NCBI GenBank assembly: GCA_020249415.1
Contig: JADCFR010000468.1
Location: 1-5,599, forward strand
Length of the DNA: 5,599 nt
Source of the DNA: Roseomonas sp.
GTDB taxonomy: Bacteria; Pseudomonadota; Alphaproteobacteria; Acetobacterales; Acetobacteraceae
Direction of reading: 5' to 3'
Position numbers and translations under genes: made by a program. Below the pieces are notes generated by a model that had not been told where the DNA came from, did no database searches, and worked only from the letters and a program-made list of their open reading frames with translations. Positions 1 to 5,599 of the stretch are shown here, piece by piece; within the stretch, counting starts at the first letter, position 1, and each line of letters starts with the position of its first letter.

Positions 1-1099
1 CTTCCGGGCTGGTGAGCCTATCCTTCGTTTGGCCCTGGAATTGCGGTTCGCGGATGAAGACCGAAAGCATGCCCGCAATCGGGCCGAGCAAATCCTCGGC
101 GGTCACATTGGCCGCGCGCTTTTCCTTCTTGAGCTCACCATAGGCACGCAGGCCCTTCACCAGCGCGGTACGAAAGCCCGTTTCATGCGTACCGCCCTGC
201 GGCGTTGGGATGGTATTGGCATAGGTGTTCAAGAACCCATCGCCGCGTTCCACCCAACTCGCCGCCCATTCAACCCGGCCCGCAGCTTCGGGAAATTCGG
301 CATCGCCCGCCCAGGCGGCGGGCACCACGGTGGGCCGGCCTTCCAGCGCAGCGGCCAGAAAGTCCGAAAGCCCACCCGGGAAATGCAGTACGGCCTGCGC
401 CGGCGTTTCGTCCTTGATCAGCGCGGGATCGCACGCCCAGCGGATTTCAACGCCGCGATAGAGATACGCCTTGGATCGGCAGAAGCGATACAACCGTTCC
501 GGGCGAAAACTGTGCTTGCTGAAAATCTCCGGGTCCGGCTTGAAGCGAATGGTGGTGCCCCGACGATTTTGTACCGCCCCCGCATCCTTCAGCTTCGTGA
601 TGGCCTTGCCGCGTGAATAGGCCTGGGTGAACAGGGTGCGGTCACGCGCGACCTCCACCTCCATCCGTTCGGACAGCGCATTCACCACCGATGAACCGAC
701 ACCATGCAACCCGCCCGAGGTATCATAGGCCTTGCCGGAGAATTTGCCGCCGGAATGCAGCGTGGTCAGGATCACTTCCAGCGCGCTGAGCTTCGGGAAT
801 TTAGGGTGCGGGTCCACCGGAATGCCGCGACCATTATCGCGCACCACCAGCCAATTATCGGCTTCCAGCGTTACCTCGATGCGGTCGGCATGGCCGGCCA
901 CGGCTTCATCCATCGCGTTGTCAATGATCTCGGACGCCAGATGATGCAGCGCGTTTTCATCCGTGCCGCCGATATACATGCCGGGGCGGCGGCGGACGGG
1001 CTCCAGCCCCTCCAGCACTTCGATATCCTTGGCCGAATAGCCATCCTGCTGCCCGGCCCCTCCCTTCCGGGGGCCGCCGCGCCCAAATAGATCGTTCAT
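1..1099 (-). CDS. parE: DNA topoisomerase IV subunit B (ParE), N-terminal part, truncated by window edge
   Basis: ATPase subunit of topoisomerase IV, the type IIA enzyme that pairs with ParC to decatenate replicated chromosomes in the cytoplasm. The minus-strand frame is open from an ATG at 1099 for 366 codons and leaves the window without a stop; the full protein would be about 650-700 residues. Visible GHKL/GyrB-type motifs: YSAKDIEVLEGLEPVRRRPG (residues 21-40) followed by MYIGGTD; EIIDNAMDEA (57-66) with catalytic Glu57 and Mg-binding Asn61; DNGRGIP with Asp88 for adenine; TTLHSGGKF (112-120); the GGLHGVG lid (129-135); and QTK (357-359), the transducer lysine contacting the gamma-phosphate. 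The MNDLF start, PHPKFPKLSALEV and TTLHSGGKF are the ParE rather than GyrB versions of these segments. An AGGGA ribosome site 7 bases upstream supports the start. It diverges from the glycosyltransferase operon. No defect is visible. Confidence 0.95.
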   Translation of the reverse strand, partial: MNDLFGRGGPRKGGAGQQDGYSAKDIEVLEGLEPVRRRPGMYIGGTDENALHHLASEIIDNAMDEAVAGHADRIEVTLEADNWLVVRDNGRGIPVDPHPKFPKLSALEVILTTLHSGGKFSGKAYDTSGGLHGVGSSVVNALSERMEVEVARDRTLFTQAYSRGKAITKLKDAGAVQNRRGTTIRFKPDPEIFSKHSFRPERLYRFCRSKAYLYRGVEIRWACDPALIKDETPAQAVLHFPGGLSDFLAAALEGRPTVVPAAWAGDAEFPEAAGRVEWAASWVERGDGFLNTYANTIPTPQGGTHETGFRTALVKGLRAYGELKKEKRAANVTAEDLLGPIAGMLSVFIREPQFQGQTKDRLTSPE

Positions 1100-1106
1100 G
1101 TCTTGT

Positions 1107-1111
1107 TCCCT
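1107..1111 (-). promoter_or_regulatory. Ribosome binding site of parE
   Basis: On the minus strand AGGGA lies 7 bases upstream of the ATG at 1099, a good Shine-Dalgarno distance. Together with the conserved MNDLF N-terminus it fixes the parE start. Confidence 0.6.
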
Positions 1112-1116
1112 AACTC

Positions 1117-1146
1117 TCCGGGACCATACCGGGGGGCGCGCCCGGA
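1117..1146. repeat. Inverted repeat in the divergent parE/glycosyltransferase gap
   Basis: TCCGGG (1117-1122) and CCCGGA (1141-1146) are exact reverse complements separated by 18 bases. A perfect 10-base palindrome, GGGCGCGCCC (1134-1143), overlaps the right arm. The element sits just upstream of the parE ribosome site, in its probable leader or promoter. It could be an operator or a leader hairpin, but short GC palindromes are common in DNA of this composition, so no function is claimed. Confidence 0.3.
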
Positions 1147-1185
1147 AACAATGAGGCCACCGATTCGCCCGCAAATGCGGCGGAT

Positions 1186-1213
1186 TTGTCTTGATGCGGC
1201 GTCGGATGATAAG
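1186..1213 (+). promoter_or_regulatory. Possible sigma-70-like promoter for the glycosylation operon
   Basis: TTGTCT (1186-1191) and GATAAG (1208-1213) are separated by 16 bases and are the best -35/-10-like pair in the 116-base gap. If real, transcription would begin around 1219-1221, which is downstream of the first possible ATG (1216) and would favour the internal start at 1249. Weak consensus match; inference only. Confidence 0.25.
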
Positions 1214-1215
1214 CC

Positions 1216-3648
1216 ATGCCTGCCCAAACAAAGGAAGCAAAGCGCCTGATGCGCAAACCGAATCGCTCCGTCAAAGCCCCCCGGACCGCGCCGACGGCCC
1301 GCGCCAAGCCCGCCAACCCCGCCGATCTGGCACGGAGTGAGGAGGATTTGCGCGCCCGCGTCGCGAGCAAGCCAGATGACAATGCGGCGTGGCAGCAATT
1401 GGCTGGCCTTCTCGCCAATAGCCGCCGCCCCAAGGAGGCGGTGGAGGCTTTCGCCAAGGCAGTGGCGCTTGGCGCCCCCGTGGCGCCGATTTGTACACCC
1501 TACGCCATTGCGCTTTCCACGCTCGGTCGTCACCAGGAAGCGGCGGAACTCGTGGCGCCTATCCAGGCCCGCAAGCCAAAGGATTTCGCGCTGGCCAATC
1601 TGCTTGGTGTCATGTTGAAGCGTGCAGGCCGCTATGATGAAGCCTCGGCGATGCTGAAGGCCGCTCAGCGACTGGACCCCAAGAGCGCTTCCCCCTGGCA
1701 AAACCTCGGCAATGTTGAGGAAGCGCGTGGCAATTTGGCCGCCGCGGTAGAGGCCTTTCGGGAGGGTGCGCGGCTTGAGCCGCGCAATGGCGAGATTTGG
1801 CGCCTGCTTGGGCGCATGCAACGCGCGATTGGCGATCAGGCGGGCGCGCGGGCAAGTTTTGAAAAGGCTTTCGAATTTCAGCCCAAGAATCGCAATACGC
1901 TAAATGACCTGATGGGGCTGCTGATTGACCAGGGTGACATTGCTGGCGCGGTGAGCGTGGTGGAACGCGCGCGCAAGTTTCACCTTGGCGACCGCGGGCT
2001 TGATGTCATGCATGCGCGGATGCTGCTGCGCCTGGGGCGCCGCGAAGAATCCCGCGCCGTAATTGATGGCATTCTGGCGGAGGACCCTGGCAATGCGCAG
2101 GCCAATCTTTTCCTGTCCCGCTTTGTAGGCGATGGTGATCGGCGCCTGGCGAATGAAGCGCTGAAACGCGCGCATGAGGCCAATCCCGATGCGGCCGAGA
2201 TTCAGGCGGCCTATATCGAAAGCCTCTCGCGCAGCCGCTATGACAGTGAAGTGGGACATCTGGAGGAATCCTATCGGCTCTCGCTTGATTTCATGCGGCG
2301 GCATCCGGATAAGGTTGCGCGCAGTTCACGTTCCTTGCGCACGGTGTTTCAGCGCGTGATGGATCTGGAACAATTGGACGCCACCGGCGCCATTCCAGAC
2401 CTGCTGCCTTTGTGGCAGGCGGAAGGGCGGCATTCTTCCGTCCATTACGAATTGGGCCAGGTGCATAGCCTGGAAGAACGCATCGGGATTGTGGAATGGC
2501 ACCGGAATTGGGGGCGCAATGTGCAGCGGCGCATCAAGCCGCTACCGCCCGCGCCTGCGCTCCATATGCCGCGCAAATGGCGTGTTGGCTTCCTGTCGAG
2601 TGATTTGCGCAACCACCCTGTTACCTATTTCTGCATGCCCCTGCTTGAGGAATATGACCGCGACCGCTTCGAGGTTTTCTGCTATTCCTTCTATGAAGGT
2701 GAACGTGACGTCATTCAGGCGGAGATCGAAAAATCCACGAATTTCCGCTGGTGGCCCTATCGCCCGGATGATCAGGTAGCCGCGGATATCGCCAAGGATA
2801 ATCTTGATCTGCTGTTCGAATTGGGCGGCAGCACGGCGATGAACAAGTTGGAAATCATGGCCTATCGCCCCGCACGCTTGGGCGGAAGTTGGCTTGGCTA
2901 TCCACATTCCGCGGGGCTTGAGACGATCGATTACATTCTGGTGGACCCCTATATCAAGCCGGAAGACCCGCGCTTGCTGATCGAAAAGCCTTTTGAATTG
3001 CCGGAAACCTGGGTGACCATTGGCGGGCGGCTTGGCTTTTACGAAGTGCCGATTGATCTGGAAATCCCCGAAGATCGGCGCGGCTATGTCACCTTCGGCA
3101 CGGCCAATAATCCCTATAAATACACCAAGCTTTGCATTGACACCTGGGCGGCGGTGCTGCGCCGCGTGCCCAATTCGCGCTTTCTTTTCGTCCGGCCCGA
3201 AGCGGGCGGGCCATCCTTCCTGGAAAATACCCGCGCTGCCTTCGCGGCGCGCAATGTGGACCCGGACCGGATCGAATTTGTCGGCATTCGCGGCAAGCAT
3301 TTGCCGCATTACAACAAGATGGATATCTCGCTCGACACGCTGCCGCATGTCGGCGGCACCACCACCTGTGAAAGCATCTGGATGGGGGTGCCTTGCATAT
3401 CGCTGGTCGGGCCAGGCTTTGCCGAGAGGCTTTCCTATTCCAACCTGTCCAATGCCGGCATTGGCGACATGGCCACTTTCAGCGTTGAAGATTATATCGA
3501 AAAAGCCGCTGAATTGGCCGCTGATGCGCCGCGCCGGCGCGTGCTGCGCCATGGGCTGCGTGACATGATCCGCGCCATGCCGCTTGGCCAGCCCACGCGT
3601 TTTGGCAAGGCGTTTTACGACAAGGCGGCTGAGGTCTGCGCCCTGTGA
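1216..3648 (+). CDS. TPR-repeat GT41 glycosyltransferase (SPINDLY/O-GlcNAc transferase-like)
   Basis: Predicted soluble cytoplasmic glycosyltransferase that moves a sugar from a nucleotide donor to Ser/Thr of a protein bound by its TPR superhelix. Residues 13-36 form a basic, Ala/Pro-rich tail. About eight TPR-like helical pairs span roughly 40-330 (for example WQNLGNVEEARGNLAAAVEA at 161-180), followed by a helical linker. The GT41 domain covers about 452-800: RVGFLSSDLRNHP with His467 (matching human OGT His498), WLGYPHSAGL (559-568), FGTANNPYKYTK with Lys635 (matching OGT Lys842), PNSRFLFVRPE, then GGTTTCESIWMGVP (713-726) for the donor diphosphate and base. No signal peptide or membrane segment. 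Relatives include flagellin glycosyltransferases such as Caulobacter FlmG, but no flagellar gene is in view, so the target is unknown. First gene of a three-gene operon with two sugar-nucleotide enzymes. Start uncertain: ATG 1216 has only a weak GGAT upstream, while Met12 (1249) has AAGGA. Confidence 0.92.
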   Translation: MPAQTKEAKRLMRKPNRSVKAPRTAPTARAKPANPADLARSEEDLRARVASKPDDNAAWQQLAGLLANSRRPKEAVEAFAKAVALGAPVAPICTPYAIALSTLGRHQEAAELVAPIQARKPKDFALANLLGVMLKRAGRYDEASAMLKAAQRLDPKSASPWQNLGNVEEARGNLAAAVEAFREGARLEPRNGEIWRLLGRMQRAIGDQAGARASFEKAFEFQPKNRNTLNDLMGLLIDQGDIAGAVSVVERARKFHLGDRGLDVMHARMLLRLGRREESRAVIDGILAEDPGNAQANLFLSRFVGDGDRRLANEALKRAHEANPDAAEIQAAYIESLSRSRYDSEVGHLEESYRLSLDFMRRHPDKVARSSRSLRTVFQRVMDLEQLDATGAIPDLLPLWQAEGRHSSVHYELGQVHSLEERIGIVEWHRNWGRNVQRRIKPLPPAPALHMPRKWRVGFLSSDLRNHPVTYFCMPLLEEYDRDRFEVFCYSFYEGERDVIQAEIEKSTNFRWWPYRPDDQVAADIAKDNLDLLFELGGSTAMNKLEIMAYRPARLGGSWLGYPHSAGLETIDYILVDPYIKPEDPRLLIEKPFELPETWVTIGGRLGFYEVPIDLEIPEDRRGYVTFGTANNPYKYTKLCIDTWAAVLRRVPNSRFLFVRPEAGGPSFLENTRAAFAARNVDPDRIEFVGIRGKHLPHYNKMDISLDTLPHVGGTTTCESIWMGVPCISLVGPGFAERLSYSNLSNAGIGDMATFSVEDYIEKAAELAADAPRRRVLRHGLRDMIRAMPLGQPTRFGKAFYDKAAEVCAL
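1231..1235 (+). promoter_or_regulatory. Possible ribosome binding site favouring an internal start at 1249
   Basis: AAGGA ends 13 bases before the in-frame ATG at 1249 (Met12 of the long form). The spacing is somewhat long, but the match is better than the GGAT (1204-1207) ahead of the ATG at 1216. The 11 residues between the two starts carry no conserved motif. Confidence 0.35.
3631..3635 (+). promoter_or_regulatory. Ribosome binding site of the RmlC-like epimerase gene
   Basis: GAGGT inside the last codons of the glycosyltransferase gene lies 9 bases before the GTG start at 3645. It supports that non-ATG start and coupled translation across the GTGA overlap. Confidence 0.5.
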
Positions 3649-4175
3649 TTTTCAACCTGACCGCCATCCCCGGCATCATCAGCATCGAAGCCTCTCCCGC
3701 GCGCGATGAACGCGGCGCCTTTCTGCGGAGCTGGTGCCGGGAGAGTTTTGTCGCCGCCGGAATCGATTTCACGCCAATCCAGGCGAGCCTTTCGGAAAAC
3801 ACGCTGAAGCACACCCTGCGGGGGATGCATTTTCAGGTGGCGCCAGCGGAAGAACAGAAACTCATTCGCTGCGTCCGTGGCGCGGTGTATGATGTGCTGG
3901 TGGATTTGCGCGCCGATCAGCCAAGTTATTTGCGCCATATCGCCATCACGCTGGACGCCCGCGCGAATAATGCGGTGTTCGTGCCGCGCGGCATTGCGCA
4001 TGGTTTCCTGAGCCTCACGGATGATGCGGTAGTGGAATATCTGATTGACACGCCCTATGCGCCCGCCCTCGCGCGCGGGGTGCGCTGGAATGATCCTGCC
4101 TTTGGCATTGCCTGGCCGGCGGAGCCCCGGGTGATTTCTGCGCGCGACAATGCCTGGCCCTTGATCCATGGCTGA
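3645..4175 (+). CDS. dTDP-4-dehydrorhamnose 3,5-epimerase (RmlC/RfbC) family protein
   Basis: Cupin-fold epimerase predicted to invert C3 and/or C5 of a nucleotide-linked 4-keto-6-deoxy sugar. At 176 residues it has normal family length. The whole catalytic set is present at near-standard RmlC numbering: Arg59 and His62 in LRGMHFQ, Lys72, PRGIAHGF with His119, Tyr132, Tyr138, and Asp168 in SARD as the partner of His62. GVRWNDPAFGI (145-155) is the usual C-terminal motif. The nucleotide pocket departs from classical RmlC: the Glu of RGxFxE is Arg28 (RGAFLR), and the QxN pair reads QAS (46-48). A similar RGMHFQ subfamily occurs, from memory, in sugar clusters that do not make rhamnose, so the substrate may not be dTDP-linked and the rhamnose name should be used with caution. 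The GTG start overlaps the previous stop (GTGA) and has GAGGT upstream; the gene overlaps the SDR gene by 8 bases, indicating one operon. Confidence 0.92.
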   Translation: MIFNLTAIPGIISIEASPARDERGAFLRSWCRESFVAAGIDFTPIQASLSENTLKHTLRGMHFQVAPAEEQKLIRCVRGAVYDVLVDLRADQPSYLRHIAITLDARANNAVFVPRGIAHGFLSLTDDAVVEYLIDTPYAPALARGVRWNDPAFGIAWPAEPRVISARDNAWPLIHG

Positions 4176-5070
4176 ACGCGTTCTGGTCACGGGTGCCACA
4201 GGTTTTATTGGGCGACATATGCCGGCGCTGCTGCAGGCGCGCGGGCTTGAAACACATATCACCGCGCGCGGCGTTTCGCCCCAGGCCAACGGCATCACCG
4301 CGCATCAGGTTGATCTGCTGCGCCAGGATGATGCGCCGCGCCTGATCAAGGATATCCGCCCCGACATCATCATTCACACCGCCTGGTATGTCGCGCATGG
4401 GCGCTTTTGGACCGCGCCGGAGAACACCGATTGGCTGGAAGCTTCCACCGCATTTGCGGCCTATGCCGCGGAGGCCGGCACGCGGCGCTTCGTGGGCCTT
4501 GGCACCTGCGCCGAATACGCGACCGAATCGGGCGATGACAGCTTCCCCTGGCCGGAAACGCGGGCCATTGCCCCCGCGACACCTTACGGCGAAGCCAAGG
4601 CCATACTCGCGCGGCGCTTGGCCGAAATGGCCGAAGCCCGCGCGCGTTTCGGCATTGCCTGGGCGCGGCTGTTTCATTTGTTTGGTGAGGGCGAAAACCC
4701 CGCCCGCCTGGTGCCTTCCATCATGATCGCGCTGCGGGAAGGCCGCGAAGCGCAATGTGCATCGGGCCGCCCGGTGCGCGATTTCATCAGCACGCAAAAC
4801 GCTGCGGCGGCCATTGCGGCGCTCGCGATCAGTGATGTCACGGGCCCGGTGAATATCGCCTCAGGCGCACCAATCAGCATTGCCGCCATGGCGCGCCTTA
4901 TCGGCCATATTTCTGGCCGACCCTATCTGGTGCGGCTCGGTGCTTTGCCGGATCGCCCCAATGAACCGCCCTATATGGTGGCGCATACCGGGCGCCTCCG
5001 GCGGGAAGTTGGTTTCACCGCGCCGGTGTCACTCGCGGCGGCGTTACAGAAACTTCGAACCAATCTTTAG
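4168..5070 (+). CDS. NAD(P)-dependent epimerase/dehydratase, extended SDR family (nucleotide-sugar modifying)
   Basis: Rossmann-fold enzyme of the nucleotide-sugar epimerase/dehydratase/reductase group, 300 residues, normal length. VLVTGATGFIG (5-15) gives the GxxGxxG cofactor loop; Asp49 (QVDLL) is the adenine-contacting Asp; HTAWY (70-74) follows beta-4; GTCAEY (112-117) supplies Thr113 or Cys114 in the Ser/Thr position; Tyr140 and Lys144 (YGEAK) are the catalytic YxxxK pair; RDF (204-206) and VNIASG (228-233) are substrate-domain motifs. Beta-2 ends in Ala-Arg34 where NAD-specific enzymes usually have an acidic residue, hinting at NADP(H) and a reductase role, for example 4-keto reduction after the epimerase. 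The WYVAHGRFWTAPEN segment (73-86) recalls SDRs that sit beside RmlC-like epimerases in other sugar clusters (recollection, not a search). No ribosome site is evident; the ATG lies within the end of the upstream gene, so translation is probably coupled. Exact reaction unknown. Confidence 0.9.
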   Translation: MAERVLVTGATGFIGRHMPALLQARGLETHITARGVSPQANGITAHQVDLLRQDDAPRLIKDIRPDIIIHTAWYVAHGRFWTAPENTDWLEASTAFAAYAAEAGTRRFVGLGTCAEYATESGDDSFPWPETRAIAPATPYGEAKAILARRLAEMAEARARFGIAWARLFHLFGEGENPARLVPSIMIALREGREAQCASGRPVRDFISTQNAAAAIAALAISDVTGPVNIASGAPISIAAMARLIGHISGRPYLVRLGALPDRPNEPPYMVAHTGRLRREVGFTAPVSLAAALQKLRTNL

Positions 5071-5537
5071 ATTCTTTGGTGCAACGCGCAGACCAGCGAG
5101 AACAACTGCCGCGCCGTGTCGAAATCCAGCGAAACCCGCCCCGCCAGCCGCGCGCGCAGCAATTCAGCGCCTTCATTATGCAGCCCACGCCGGCCCATAT
5201 CTATAGCCTGCACGCGAGACTCTGGGCCGCTTTCCGCGACCGCCTGTTCATGTGCTTCCACCACCATGTGGTAGTCCTTGATCAGGCGGCGGAAAGGGCC
5301 AAGCGCCAGGGCCAGCACATGCAGGGTTGCCCCCGCTTCATTGCGAATATCAAAGACAAGCCGGCCTTCACGCACGGCAAGCCCCAGCACATAAGGCCCG
5401 CGCGGCAGGCCCTCAGGGTCGAAGCGGTTGTGGTGCAGCAAATCCGTAATCGCCTGGCGCCGATCCGCCTCAGCATAGGCAGACGGGGCCGGCGCTTCCT
5501 CGGGCAATTCAACGCGGATCAGGCGCTGTTCAGGCAT
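5067..5537 (-). CDS. UPF0262 family protein (function unknown)
   Basis: Conserved alphaproteobacterial protein of unknown function, 156 residues from the chosen ATG, the usual length of the family. Recognised by RLVFDIRNEAG (59-69), FRRLIKDYH (82-90), the signature IDMGRRGLHNEGAELL (112-127) and LDFDTARQLFSLVCALH (137-153). No signal peptide, membrane segment or known catalytic motif is apparent; it looks like a small soluble cytoplasmic protein. A longer reading from an ATG at 5573 adds 12 residues (MRAAWCCGVASR) unlike family members, and would overlap the upstream gene by 44 bases, so the ATG at 5537 (MPEQRLIRVEL) is preferred. It overlaps the upstream minus-strand gene by 8 bases (coupled) and meets the SDR gene tail to tail with a 4-base overlap. 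In other Alphaproteobacteria it often follows hisD, from memory, but no biochemical role is established. Confidence 0.92.
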   Translation of the reverse strand: MPEQRLIRVELPEEAPAPSAYAEADRRQAITDLLHHNRFDPEGLPRGPYVLGLAVREGRLVFDIRNEAGATLHVLALALGPFRRLIKDYHMVVEAHEQAVAESGPESRVQAIDMGRRGLHNEGAELLRARLAGRVSLDFDTARQLFSLVCALHQRI

Positions 5538-5599
5538 CCGGCTTGCCACCCCGCAGCACCACGCCGCCCTCATCGCCCGTCATGCCAAGGCGCATCATC
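5530..5599 (-). CDS. C-terminal fragment of the gene upstream of UPF0262 (possibly hisD)
   Basis: A minus-strand frame enters at the right edge, encodes 22 residues (MMRLGMTGDEGGVVLRGGKP, then DA) and stops at TGA 5532-5530, inside the first codons of the UPF0262 gene. The 8-base ATGCCTGA overlap is typical of coupled bacterial genes and matches the style of the other junctions here, which argues that this is a real gene end. Histidinol dehydrogenase (hisD) is a frequent neighbour upstream of UPF0262 and its C-terminus often ends near an MRL or LRL segment, but the fragment is too short to identify. Treat the product as unknown. Confidence 0.5.
   Translation of the reverse strand, partial: MMRLGMTGDEGGVVLRGGKPDA

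Noticed and set aside
29..616. 195-codon plus-strand open frame at the left edge
   Set aside because: It is antisense to the well-conserved ParE ATPase region and its translation resembles no family I know.
1..1099. Gyrase subunit B instead of ParE
   Set aside because: The ATPase motifs are shared, but the MNDLF start, the PHPKFPKLSALEV segment and TTLHSGGKF fit ParE better than GyrB.
1096..1821. 241-codon minus-strand frame that ends inside the parE start and runs antisense to the TPR region
   Set aside because: It would fill the parE promoter gap and runs opposite the TPR repeats, with no domain signature; treated as a shadow.
2542..3552. 336-codon open frame on the minus strand inside the glycosyltransferase gene
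   Set aside because: It lies wholly antisense to the conserved GT41 domain, shows no recognisable family motif, and long antisense frames are expected in GC-rich coding DNA.
4015..4797. 260-codon minus-strand open frame across the epimerase/SDR junction
   Set aside because: It is antisense to two clearly conserved enzymes, Arg/Gly-rich and without motifs; a composition shadow.
5060..5110. Possible Rho-independent terminator between the SDR and UPF0262 genes
   Set aside because: No GC-rich stem followed by a T-run could be found on either strand; the region is coding on at least one strand throughout.
5535..5573. Longer N-terminus for the UPF0262 protein from the ATG at 5573
   Set aside because: The extra 12 residues do not look like the family and would lie within the end of the upstream gene; the ATG at 5537 gives the usual length and an 8-base overlap.

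Overview
The window looks like a chromosomal segment from a GC-rich alphaproteobacterium, most probably of the Rhodospirillales/Acetobacteraceae type. This rests on an alphaproteobacterial-style ParE, a UPF0262 protein (a family I know almost only from Alphaproteobacteria), and strongly GC-biased codon use throughout. The assignment is by eye, without a database search.

Layout. On the minus strand, positions 1-1099 hold the N-terminal 366 residues of topoisomerase IV subunit B (parE), which runs off the left edge. A short divergent intergenic gap (1100-1215) follows. A tight plus-strand operon of three genes then fills 1216-5070: (i) an 810-residue TPR protein with a C-terminal GT41 (SPINDLY/O-GlcNAc-transferase-like) glycosyltransferase domain; (ii) a cupin sugar epimerase of the RmlC (dTDP-4-dehydrorhamnose 3,5-epimerase) superfamily, whose GTG start overlaps the previous stop as GTGA; (iii) an extended-SDR NAD(P)-dependent epimerase/dehydratase/reductase, overlapping the epimerase by 8 bp. 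Convergent to this operon, on the minus strand, are a UPF0262 gene (5067-5537) and the last 22 codons of its upstream neighbour, which overlaps it by 8 bp and may be the end of hisD. The SDR gene and the UPF0262 gene overlap tail to tail by 4 bp.

How the genes fit together. The central operon reads as a compact sugar-modification module. The RmlC-like enzyme and the SDR would perform the late steps (epimerisation, then keto-reduction) of making a nucleotide-activated deoxysugar. The TPR-GT41 protein would transfer a sugar, plausibly that one, onto a protein such as flagellin or another surface or secreted protein. No nucleotidyltransferase, 4,6-dehydratase or acceptor protein lies in the window, so sugar and target are unknown. 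The flanking genes are housekeeping, and the operon matches them in base and codon style, so there is no obvious sign of recent transfer. I see no RNA genes, CRISPR arrays, insertion sequences or tandem repeats, and no gene-free stretch longer than about 120 bases.
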